Shown: piece after piece, positions 50,658 to 58,288 of the stretch
Position numbering within the stretch: position 1 is the first letter of the stretch
Layout: each line of letters starts with the position of its first letter
Assembly (NCBI RefSeq): GCF_024227435.1
Contig: NZ_CP100446.1
Span: forward strand, 496,001 to 560,000
Source of the DNA: Natrinema caseinilyticum
Lineage (GTDB): Archaea; Halobacteriota; Halobacteria; Halobacteriales; Natrialbaceae
DNA: 64,000 bases
Reading direction: 5' to 3'
Made by a program: the position numbers and the translations under genes
The notes under the pieces: model-generated
The model's input: only the letters and a program-made list of their open reading frames with translations
Database searches by the model: none
Told to the model about the DNA's origin: nothing

Positions 50658-50891
50658 TCACGACTCGCAACTCGAGCGAGCGGTCCGCCACCGGAGGACG
50701 GCACCGACGATCACGAGGGTGCAGACGGTGACCACCGTTTGCAAGAGACCGCTGCTCGACCCGCTGACCGCGGTCCCCCCGGCAACGGCGGTTCCACCGG
50801 CGAATGCCACGGTTCCGGAGCCGACACAGCAGATGCTCGCCAGTCCTGCAAGCCCGAGCAGCGATCGACGGGATGCCGAATCCGAATCCAT
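50658..50891 (-). CDS. Small membrane protein with Cys-Cys, 77 aa
   Basis: Two hydrophobic segments (LLGLAGLASICCVGSGTVAFAGGTAVAGG and LLQTVVTVCTLVIVGAVLRW), the first with adjacent Cys at about 21/22 and the second with one Cys. SRRSLLGLAG resembles a Tat/anchor start. It lies just downstream of the thioredoxin gene on the same strand and carries an ACAATA-type site upstream, so it belongs to the sulfur/redox set by context. Function unknown. Confidence 0.7.
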   Translation of the reverse strand: MDSDSASRRSLLGLAGLASICCVGSGTVAFAGGTAVAGGTAVSGSSSGLLQTVVTVCTLVIVGAVLRWRTARSSCES

Positions 50892-50932
50892 TACTGGACC
50901 GTCAGGCGGACTGAACGGATACGTATTGTGGT

Positions 50933-50941
50933 CCGGTCGAC
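50933..50941 (-). promoter_or_regulatory. ACAATA-type motif upstream of 77-aa membrane protein
   Basis: CCACAATAC on the minus strand, about 42 nt before the ATG at 50891, near its presumed TATA region. Confidence 0.4.
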
Positions 50942-51002
50942 TCGGGACGGCTCACTGCAAAAGCGATTCGAACGGGCTCACTACAAAAGCGATCCGCTCG
51001 TT

Positions 51003-51422
51003 CTAGAGGTGGCTCTCCACGACGTTCCGGAGCTGCGACTCGTTTTGCATCCCGACGAGTCGCTCCACCGGTTGCCCGTCCGCGAAGAGGACGAGCGTGG
51101 GGACCCCACGGACACCGTACTCGGCGGCGAGCGGCTGGTTGTCGTCGATGTCGACCTTTGCAACGGCTGCGTCGGTGTCGGCCGCGATCGACTCGACGAT
51201 CGGTTCGAGCATTTGGCACGGACCGCACCACTCGGCGTGAAAGTCGACCAGGACGACATCGTGGTCAGCGACGGTTTCGTTCAGACTCGCCGAACCCTGT
51301 ACCGGGAACGGTTCCGTCGGACTCTCTCGAGTCGTCTCTCCACCGTCCTCTCCCGCAGCGCGGTCGCGAAGCTGCTCGAGTTTTTGCTTGCGAATCTCCT
51401 CGAGTGTTTCGTCGTCTGTCAT
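51003..51422 (-). CDS. Thioredoxin with N-terminal extension
   Basis: A 139-aa protein. A charged helical extension of about 40 residues (ETLEEIRKQKLEQLRDRAAGED) precedes a classic thioredoxin with active site W65-CGPC (VLVDFHAEWCGPCQMLEPIVESIA) and cis-Pro loop VRGVPTLVLFADG. It is a cytoplasmic protein-disulfide reductant, a likely electron donor for the peroxiredoxin and sulfur enzymes. Start at ATG 51422. An ACAATA-type site lies about 46 nt upstream. Confidence 0.93.
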   Translation of the reverse strand: MTDDETLEEIRKQKLEQLRDRAAGEDGGETTRESPTEPFPVQGSASLNETVADHDVVLVDFHAEWCGPCQMLEPIVESIAADTDAAVAKVDIDDNQPLAAEYGVRGVPTLVLFADGQPVERLVGMQNESQLRNVVESHL

Positions 51423-51467
51423 AGCTGGGAATTCGAGGTGCAACGTCTTAGGTGTTTTGTGTGATGG

Positions 51468-51476
51468 GCACAATAC
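51468..51476 (+). promoter_or_regulatory. ACAATA-type motif upstream of thioredoxin
   Basis: GCACAATAC, about 46 nt before the thioredoxin start codon at 51422, upstream of its presumed TATA region near 51450. Confidence 0.45.
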
Positions 51477-51645
51477 AGCGCACTACGGGTTCCGACCAAC
51501 GAGTTCGGACCGGCGAAACTGGCGCAGTCGGGAAAGTGGGGTGATAGTGAAGGGGGGATGGGGGAAGGATGGTGCCTCTGGGTGTAGGCAGAAGGCATCC
51601 GATTATTATTGGGTATTAGTAATAGTCCTTTCGGTCCGTATAGTT

Positions 51646-51991
51646 GGCGCTGTTCAGATTGGAGTTCGAAGAAACGAGGCGGTGGAGTTCGAAGTGTCTA
51701 TGCCCGAATTCACCACCTTCATCGGTTCTAGCGCCGACGTTCAGGTGGGTTTCGTGGAGCGCGAGGCGACACCGTGCGAGCTGATGGGCCTCAGTCTCCA
51801 GTTGCACTTGCGAGGTCGCTTACTGATACTGTTCGAGTCCTCGAGAATTTCGGTGTCGAACGCCGCTTCCGGGAGATCAAACGCCGCACCGACCAGTTCG
51901 GCAACTGCTTCAGAAACGCCGATCCGAAAACAGCCGACAAATGGCTTCAGAGCTATCCATACCTATGAAACAGCCTTATCTGAACATTGCC
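51646..51991 (+). mobile_element. Internally deleted IS6-like element (MITE-like)
   Basis: Left end GGCGCTGTTCAGATTGG (51646-51662) and right end GGCAATGTTCAGATAAG (reverse strand, 51975-51991) are imperfect terminal repeats. Inside, ATG 51700 opens a transposase N terminus (FVEREATPCELMGLSLQLHLRG). In another frame this continues as TDTVRVLENFGVER and is then joined directly to RFREIKRRTDQFGNCFRNADPKTADKWLQS, the C-terminal part. The catalytic DDE middle is missing, apparently lost between two VER-coding stretches. The element is therefore non-autonomous. No clear 8-bp target duplication was found. Confidence 0.7.
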
Positions 51992-52011
51992 TCCAGAGCG
52001 AGGCAGTATAC

Positions 52012-52585
52012 ATGGATGAACCGCAGACATAACTCACGGCAGCTGAGGACGACCAACGAGAGCCGCCGGATTTCGACGCATTGGCGTCTCCTGAAGAGGC
52101 AGCCCGCGGTGACCGGACATACGACGATTTTTTGACGCCGTCCTCGACCTGGATAGCCCGGTGACGGCGAATGAGGTTGCCGAACTCGCGGGCCATGGAG
52201 TCGATGCTGCACGAGAGTACCTCGAGTGGTCCAAACAACTGGGAATCGTTACGCGAGTTACCGAATCGCCAGCGACGTACCAGCGCAATCAGGAGTCTCT
52301 GAACTGGCGTCGTATCCAGCGACTCAAAGCCGAATATACAGCAGACGAACTCCTTGCCCTCCTAGAGGCGGAAACGGAGCGTGAGGAGGGCTTCACCGAT
52401 CGGTTCGACGTTGAATCGCCCGATGCAGTATCGATTACGACACATCCATCTAACACCGAGCAGTCGATAGAAGAGGTGGGGAGGACGTTTCCGCACGGAA
52501 AACTGTCCGCCGCCGAATCACGCTGCTCGAGCGAGTGCCGACGACTGGGTCCGGTGATGCCGACGACCATCGGACTGCTGTCTGA
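52012..52585 (+). pseudogene. DUF7342-like haloarchaeal protein, broken by a stop and two frameshifts
   Basis: ATG 52012 reads MDEPQT then TAA (52030-52032). The frame continues LTAAEDDQREPPDFDALASPEEAARGDRTYDDF. A missing T in the run at 52128-52133 shifts the frame to DAVLDLDSPVTANEVAELAGHGVDAAREYLEWSKQLGIVTRV (winged-helix-like). A second lost base near 52478 shifts it to WEDVSARKTVRRRITLLERV, ending at TGA 52583-52585. The reconstructed protein is a DNA-binding-looking member of the DUF7342 type, usually followed by the partner gene seen next. Family naming is from memory. Confidence 0.65.
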
Positions 52586-52600
52586 CTCGAGGGCGACGGT

Positions 52601-52882
52601 GTGAGGAGTGCATCAATTGATTTTGACCGGCTTGACCTCATCAGGAAACGGTTAGCGACGGATAGCCGGTTCGAAAGCATCGACGATCAACTCGAGTTTG
52701 CCTCCGACCGGCTTGTCTGTGTGTATGATCTCAAATTCTATCCAAGCAGTATTGAACGAGCCCACGTAGAAATCGTGTGGTTCGAAAACGGCGACTTCTC
52801 GGTACAGTATCACGAGGATAACGACGAAGGGACGTTTGACCACCGATGGGATAGCCATCCCTCAGGTCACAATATGGCATGA
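52601..52882 (+). pseudogene. Partner of DUF7342-like gene, C-terminally truncated
   Basis: A 93-aa remnant (FDRLDLIRKRLATDSRFESIDDQLEFASDRLVCVYDLKFYPSSIERAHVEIVWFENGDFSVQYHEDND). Homologues as I recall them continue past HPSGHN with a further 40-50 residues. Here the frame ends at once, and an IS-end-like sequence (GGCTCTGTTGAAA) begins at 52885. The GTG at 52601 follows the broken upstream gene by 15 nt. The pair resembles a two-gene haloarchaeal unit that may be toxin-antitoxin-like; that role is a guess. Confidence 0.55.
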
Positions 52883-52884
52883 CC

Positions 52885-52944
52885 GGCTCTGTTGAAACGC
52901 TCAGACCTTGACAGAAAGTGCGTGCAACATACAGAGGGTGAGTG
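52885..52944 (+). repeat. IS-end-like repeat, copy 1
   Basis: GGCTCTGTTGAAA followed by AAAGTGCGTGCAACATACAG and AGGGTGAGTG. It shares its first part with 54305-54317 and its second part with 54344-54360 and 55266-55298. It looks like the end of a lost insertion sequence. Confidence 0.55.
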
Positions 52945-53271
52945 TCGCAAATGCGCTACGGTTTCAACGGGAGGCTCGTTCTGCCGTTCGAGCGCATGAC
53001 TTCTCTGTTGCGGTCGGGCCACACCAGTAACCGATCACGTAGCAACTCCCCATCGGCTGTCTTCGGATCATAGCCACCTATCTTGGCGGTGAGCATCAAA
53101 AAACCAGCCACCGTACCCGAGGATAACAGTCACATCGGTCAGTATGATAATTGAGGCGCACACCCTCACAATGCGCTTTCTGAGCCGTACATCTGCAGTA
53201 TTCGATTCATTTGATGTTGATATGTTTCTAACTACTATAGATGGTTTCAAAAAGGTAGTGGCACTTTTCTC
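52945..53271. other. Non-coding stretch between IS remnants
   Basis: About 330 AT-rich bases with no supported gene. It probably holds further degraded IS sequence; ACTACTATAG at 53232 recalls the MITE end at 25201-25210. Confidence 0.35.
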
Positions 53272-53967
53272 GGTAGTGTTCAGATAAGCGGATTCCATAT
53301 GAAAGCGAATTAGCTCTACCACTCGTCGGCAGTTTCTTCTTCGGCGTTACTGAAACAGTTTGATAAATAGATAGTTCGTCGGTCTATCTCTCTAAATACA
53401 CGTTCGACGCTATTCCGATTTCCGTGACGTTCGTCCCTGAAATCGAGGCCGTGTCGAGAGCAGGCGCCTTGGAGCGGTGGCGATCCATCGACGAGAAATA
53501 CGGCGTCGTCGACGTCGTGTTTCTCACGTAACTCAGTGAAGAACGCGTGAGCAAAAAACGTTGTTCTTACCGGTTCAAGCTTCTTGTGGGGTAAATCGTT
53601 CGTCGCTGGATCGACTGCAGCGTACAACCAGTATTGCTCATCATCAAGTTGGATCACAGTCTCGTCGACCGCAACGTGATCCGGACTTCGTCCATCCCCG
53701 GGCTGTAGATTGGCTTGGTGAACCCAGTTGTGAACGGTCGAACGCGCTCGTTCAACACCGAATATCTCGAGCATAGAAACTGTATTCGAAAGTAGTAGCT
53801 CTGTAAGATGGTGCTGAAATCGAGCTTCATAAACAGACTCGGTGTTGCTTCTTGCTTCACAAAATCTAACTCGATCTCATTCAAACAACTGTTGATTCGG
53901 TCGCTTTCGGGCATAGATCACTCAGAAAACGAATCGCCTCACCCTTCGTCTCTATTTGAACACCATC
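53272..53967 (-). mobile_element. Decayed IS6-like insertion sequence
   Basis: One end is GGTAGTGTTCAGATAAG (53272-53288). The other end, TCTATTTGAACACCATC (53951-53967), is a degenerate inverse. The element is about 700 bp, the usual IS6 size. It encloses the broken transposase 53280-53914 and shares ends and protein type with the deleted element at 51646-51991. Confidence 0.6.
53280..53914 (-). pseudogene. IS6-family transposase, inactivated
   Basis: The N terminus from ATG 53914 (MPESDRINSCLNEIELDFVKQEATPSLFMKL) must shift frame near 53820 to continue QHHLTELLLSNTVSMLEIFGVERARSTVHNW. The DDE region follows: DHVAVDETVIQLDDEQYWLYAAVD (first Asp), DDAVFLVDGSPPLQGACSRHGLDF (second Asp), RNSVERVFREIDRRTIYLSNCFSNAEEETADEW (Glu). 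In-frame TAG (53316-53318) and TAA (53310-53312) then interrupt the conserved tail FAFIWNPLI. It is dead by one frameshift and two stops. Confidence 0.75.
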
Positions 53968-53979
53968 TCCCACCGAAGG

Positions 53980-54304
53980 GAACAAACATGTGCAAAGACC
54001 GCCCTGCCTTCGGCGAGAGGCTGGAGGATATTGTTGACTGGGGGCAAAGAGTTTCGGCCCGAGACGCTCGACGCTCTCGTCGAGCGGCGTCTCAAGACAA
54101 TCTGGGCAGCGCGATCTTGCCCGAACTGTGGTGAGAATAGCCTCCACGCGCTTGAGGCCTCTACGCGTATCTGGCGTGGTCGCTGTGACTGGAAGACGAC
54201 GTATACCCATGGTACACAATTATTACGATTTGGAACTCGCTTATGGCGAGTTCCTCATCGTCTTCATCCTCTACGCTGATACCCTCCTCAGTATCAACCA
54301 AATC
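53980..54304 (+). pseudogene. IS1595-like transposase N-terminal remnant
   Basis: The frame reads FRPETLDALVERRLKTIWAARSCPNCGENSLHALEASTRIWR, a zinc-ribbon N terminus of IS1595-type transposases. The second Cys pair is damaged (RGRCDW instead of CxxC). After KTTYTHGT the frame shifts to YDLELAYGEFLIVFILYADTLLSINQI. The sequence then stops abruptly at GGCTCTGTTGAAA (54305), so the catalytic domain is gone. Confidence 0.5.
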
Positions 54305-54360
54305 GGCTCTGTTGAAATCCATCGTGGTTGATGCGAACGTTGTGCTGCATACAGAGGGTG
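54305..54360 (+). repeat. IS-end-like repeat, copy 2
   Basis: GGCTCTGTTGAAA at 54305-54317, and CATACAGAGGGTG at 54348-54360. It is a degraded version of the repeat at 52885-52944. Confidence 0.5.
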
Positions 54361-54417
54361 TGTCTGTCACTTCGTTGTACGAGAAAGTACTTACATCCCA
54401 ACGATTGACTACCCGAC

Positions 54418-55179
54418 ATGAAGCGCCGTCAGGTCCTCGCGGCGGTCGGAACAGCAGCCCTCACCTCCGTGGCAGGCTGTACTGAGTCGCTACCGTTTGG
54501 GAGCGACCCACCAGACACTACTGCCGTTATCACGGGATATCACTACGAAGAAACCGATTTGGTCGTTCAGTTCAGTGACGACTTCGATATTGAACGGGCC
54601 ACCATCTACGATTCATCGAGCGATACACAGCATGCGTCGGTAGAAAATCCATCGTCTACTTGTCGGTTTCAGGTAATTTTCCCTGACCGATTAGAAACGA
54701 ATGCCACGAAATCACTCCATCTTGACGTAGAAACAGCCCGTGGGACAGTCACTGAGTGGATTTGGAAGGGCCCCGGGCATGGTTACACGGACGCTGTTGA
54801 GGCTGGAACTGACGGTCGAGCCCAATTTGACATCACAAATCAGGGTGAAACGCCACTACTCGTGCGGTTCGTCGCTATTCACGGTGACGTATCCAATCCA
54901 ACAATCAATCCACAACACGAGTCGTTCGACCCAGCAACTCTCGGGTTTGGGCCGGGGGTGCTGGGCACTGGGTCAAACCGCCCACGGTCCCCGAACCGGT
55001 CAGACTTAGTCATCTCGTCCGGGGAGACAGCACCGTTCGAGACGACATATGCCCCGTTTGCGGTTCCTGAAGACAGCTCTAACGAGTGGGGCGAGAAAGA
55101 GTGGACCGGCAAAATCACCATTATTTCAGGGTCGGGGGGAAGCATGCAGTACGACTTTACGTACCGCCTTGTCGGCTAA
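54418..55179 (+). CDS. Exported lipoprotein of unknown function
   Basis: A 253-aa protein. MKRRQVLAAVGTAALTSVAGCTES has a twin-arginine start and a lipobox (SVAGC), giving a lipid-anchored extracellular protein. The mature part is beta-rich (AVITGYHYEETDLVVQFSDD, ARGTVTEWIWKGPGHGYTDAVEAG, AQFDITNQGETPLLVRFVAIHGDV, GKITIISGSGGSMQYDFTYRL), probably one or two Ig/transthyretin-like domains. It lies among IS remnants with codon use more AT-rich than the flanking core genes, so it was probably acquired by transfer. No specific function is recognised. Confidence 0.8.
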   Translation: MKRRQVLAAVGTAALTSVAGCTESLPFGSDPPDTTAVITGYHYEETDLVVQFSDDFDIERATIYDSSSDTQHASVENPSSTCRFQVIFPDRLETNATKSLHLDVETARGTVTEWIWKGPGHGYTDAVEAGTDGRAQFDITNQGETPLLVRFVAIHGDVSNPTINPQHESFDPATLGFGPGVLGTGSNRPRSPNRSDLVISSGETAPFETTYAPFAVPEDSSNEWGEKEWTGKITIISGSGGSMQYDFTYRLVG

Positions 55180-55479
55180 TAAACGACAGCCGCGAAATTC
55201 GATGTTGACTGATACACTTGCGCTGTGAGTTCAGCACGACTCGCTCAACCTATACTGAAACTGGTAGAAAGCGCGTGCAAGATACAGAGGGTGAGTGCAG
55301 CAAGCCAACTGCATTCAATTCAGTCCCAATCTACGGATTGGAGAAGCACTAGGGTTATATAAGATGGGTAACCGAGCGGGGACGATTTATGGCGCTGGTA
55401 CTCTGGAGAATCGATCCCGAGCCCATACTTTCAAATAGGTTACATTTCTGATTTAGTGGCTGACAAAATAAGGTATTTT
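55180..55479. other. Intergenic region with an IS-end-like repeat
   Basis: About 300 bases between the lipoprotein and the split membrane protein gene. It contains the repeat at 55266-55298. Nothing else was recognised. Confidence 0.4.
55266..55298 (+). repeat. IS-end-like repeat, copy 3
   Basis: GAAAGCGCGTGCAAGATACA then GAGGGTGAGTGCA, closely matching the second part of the repeat at 52885-52944. Confidence 0.55.
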
Positions 55480-56784
55480 ATGGCCTCGTCTTCCGGCGAA
55501 CACGAAGACAACAGCGCTTGTAAGGTTTGTGCAGGCGCTATGATTCTTGCTGTCGGACTCTATCTGACGATATTTGTCCCGGTACTTGCCACCGTCTTCC
55601 CGGAAGAATATCTCTCCACATTAACATGGTTTTGGACTTAATCGAAGGCGTATGTCTTCCCCTTTTTTGCCTCCGTTCTCGGCGGATATCTAATCAAAAA
55701 TTACATGGGCATCACGATCGCGGATGTTGCTGAACGAGTCAATGATGCAAACGAAAAGCTGAATGAGTTACTGTCCAGAACCGCGAATGAGACTGTATCA
55801 GTCTTCAGCCGAGTGCTACTGGTCATTGTCGGCGCTGTGGCGATAGTAGCGGTAATCTGGTTGGTTCTATCCGTCATCCTGTTTATAACGAATGCTATCA
55901 TCGGGCTGGTTACTGGAATCTTCTCGGAATTCGAAGGTCTAATACAACCGATATCGATAGTTGGCGGGCTTCTAGTTGCTATCTTGCTGTTTATTGGCGG
56001 TTTCGTGGTACGGGGATGGTGGAACGGAGACAGCGAACCAATTGAATCAGGAGATGGTGATACGGAATCCACGAACGAAGCAACCGAATTAGTAGGGGAG
56101 AATGAAGAAAGCAGTCAGCACGAACAAGCGCCGGTTATAGACGCCCCACCAGAGCAAACGTCGCCTCAAGGATTAGAAATGGTCTTTCCGAATTACAACA
56201 TCGTACCGACTCGAAACCAGTTAGCCGTTAATCCGGGAGATGTGATCGAGATAGGCGTCTATCTAAGCGGCCATGGTTCTGTTGAACACAACAATTTACA
56301 GTTCTATTCATCGCCTCGCCTTCTCAACGAAGATCATCCGATACAGGTACGCCTGAATCGTCAACCGGATGCTGCAACAGAGGATTCGGGTCAGGCAGAG
56401 TCTCAGTCCGGAGATGACACACAGAAGTACGAGTTCGGCACCCCTGGCGGCAGTATAGTTCTCCCTCCAAGCAGTTTCCAACCGGCTGAGGGAGTCAACG
56501 AACGATATCCTCTGATACAACGGGCCTCTGATCAAGTCCCCTCCATCACTCTGGAATTGCACGTTGATGACGCGGCCAGTCCGGGCGACTATCTACTCCA
56601 GCTAGACTTCACGTATGGCTCAAAAGGTGCGAATTTCCAAAGCAGTCAATCGGTTGATATCCATGTGAATAGTCTGGTTGAGCGGTATGAGCAGCAACTT
56701 TGGTTGTTAGGAATTCTCATCGCACTATTGATCTTAGGAATATTGGCGCTGCCCTTCGTCCTAGATATTATCCAAATCATATGA
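55480..56784 (+). pseudogene. Membrane protein interrupted by an in-frame TAA
   Basis: One reading frame runs from ATG 55480 (GTG 55456 also possible) through MILAVGLYLTIFVPVLATVF to TAA at 55639-55641. It resumes SKAYVFPFFASVLGGYLIKNYMGITIADVAERVNDANEKL and goes on to the stop at 56784. The second part alone has a 359-aa frame from ATG 55705: two membrane helices (LLVIVGAVAIVAVIWLVLSVILFITNAIIG and IVGGLLVAILLFIGGFVV), an acidic linker, an extracellular beta domain (about 155-315) and a C-terminal helix (LLGILIALLILGILALPFVL). No family is recognised. The second part may still be made. Confidence 0.6.
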
Positions 56785-57052
56785 ACCGCTGCACGCGCTA
56801 TGGCCCGGTTGGAGGCAACAGTTCTTTCCATATCGGTTGACCGCGCATCAGCTGGTAGATCGGTGTGCTGTAAGTAACGGTTCCAACATCCACGTTCGGA
56901 AGCAACTGGCGTGCGAGACTCGCGCCCCGTATTCAGCAGATACTGAACGTTCTACTCAGATTCTGTCAGAATCTGCCTGCTGAATGGAGAGGTTCTATCC
57001 AGCACAGTGACATCTACAGGATAGTAAGGTATTCACAACGTGTGCTATCCCC
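56785..57052. other. Intergenic region with a short hairpin, possibly an IS end
   Basis: About 270 bases. AGATTCTG-T-CAGAATCT near 56960 forms a perfect hairpin, flanked by ATTCAGCAGA and CTGCTGAAT, which are inverted copies. The arrangement resembles an IS end. No gene is seen. Confidence 0.4.
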
Positions 57053-57238
57053 TCAACTTTCAAGATATTCTATGTGTGCGCCGTACGCACTACCAAATGC
57101 TGAAAAGAATGAGGCTAATCCGACAGCAACAAACAGTTGTGTCGACCAAATTAGTGAAGCAATATAGGTTAGAACCAATGTAATTGTGAGTGAAATAACT
57201 CCTGCAATAGCTGATTTTTTGAGTGCCTGTGAATTCAT
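57053..57238 (-). CDS. Small two-helix membrane protein, 61 aa
   Basis: MNSQALKKSAIAGVISLTITLVLTYIASLIW, then LFVAVGLASFFSAFGSAYGAHIEYLES: two hydrophobic helices with a short loop, basic N terminus inside. ATG 57238 was chosen over 57250. AT-rich codons match the surrounding accessory zone. Function unknown. Confidence 0.6.
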   Translation of the reverse strand: MNSQALKKSAIAGVISLTITLVLTYIASLIWSTQLFVAVGLASFFSAFGSAYGAHIEYLES

Positions 57239-57334
57239 ACAGCAAACCACATGATGATGTTACAAAGAATTATCCACGGTACCTTCGTGCCTTCTATTCA
57301 GCAGAGGCTACAAGAGTAGTGAGTAGCCTGTTAG

Positions 57335-58002
57335 TTATCGATGATGCGCTTGTCGGAGTGCATCTGCGGTCGCTGTTCCGGAAATTCGGATGTATTTCTG
57401 GGTAGTGGCGAGATCGCTCCAGCGCATCAATGCCTGAAGAGGGACTGGCGCAACTCCCTGATAGGCATGGTAGCTCGCAGCGGTTGCTCGTAAACAATGT
57501 GGGTAGACACGCCCTCGAAGATCGGCACACTCGGCTGCTTCTTTCACCCGTCTATTAATTGTCGAGCGCGAATGCGGGAACGAATCGTAGCGATTGACGA
57601 ACCGTTCGATACACAATTCGAGACGTAACGACAGGTCGAAGGGGATCGCCCGTGCGGAGGAGACGGTCTTTGGGTGCCACCGTGCCCCTACTGCCTCGGC
57701 TTCTGTGAGGTCGTCACAGTGGCTCGCTTCCTGAGCTGCTTGGCGACGACAGTACCCACAAGAACACGGCTCGTGCTGTGGAATCTGGATAAGCTTCCGA
57801 TCCCAGTCGAACCACGTGGTATTGAGGTGTGAAATCTCTCTCGCCCGCAATCCAAGCCGACCTGTTGCCAAACAGATGAGCCGCGCTTAGAAATCACGTG
57901 GACTGGGTAACTCCGAACAGGCTTCGAGTAATAACTCGAACGTGTCGATGCCCTGCTTGGGTGCTTCGGTTCCGCGTATTGATTATGTCCGGTTTCATCC
58001 AT
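57335..58002 (-). pseudogene. Tyrosine recombinase/integrase, inactivated
   Basis: ATG 58002 opens MDETGHNQYAEPKH. A shift near 57960 is needed to continue KQGIDTFELLLEACSELPSPRDF. A TAA at 57887-57889 interrupts, then the frame goes on to ARLICLATGRLGLRAREISHLNTTWFDWDRKLIQIP and a long C-terminal part with a Cys-rich insert (EPCSCGYCRRQ). Catalytic elements are visible: Arg in RLGLRAREI, HCLRATAASYHAYQG (H-x2-R-like box) and the Tyr in TTQKYIRIS. The family is typical of haloarchaeal lone integrases. One stop plus one frameshift make it a likely pseudogene. Confidence 0.7.
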
Positions 58003-58288
58003 CACAATTGATCGACATCATTCGCTATAGGTATCAGATAGGAAATATGAAATTCTGACTGGAGAGACGAAGAGATTTTCTACTCTTACCCGGATCCCAG
58101 TTATTACAACTAACTTCGAGGCGGGAGCCACCAACTTTTCAGCAGCGTTTCTCGCACGGTCGGTTGCTGTTTGTCCAAATCGCTCTCTCTCTCTCGGGTC
58201 GCCCACCCCATCGACGGTAATTTACCACCGGACGTCTACCGCTTCTCGAGGACAAAGCTTTAGAATACTAGTATGTATTATCACATCA
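58003..58288. other. Intergenic region, nothing recognised
   Basis: About 285 bases marking the right edge of the accessory zone. The minus-strand 62-aa frame at 58018-58206 has no recognisable features. The mutase promoter (TTTAGAATA, 58258-58266) lies at the end, about 27 nt before the ATG. Confidence 0.45.

Noticed and set aside
58018-58206. 62-codon minus-strand frame next to the broken integrase
   Set aside because: No recognisable motif, promoter or conservation hint; left as unassigned intergenic DNA.
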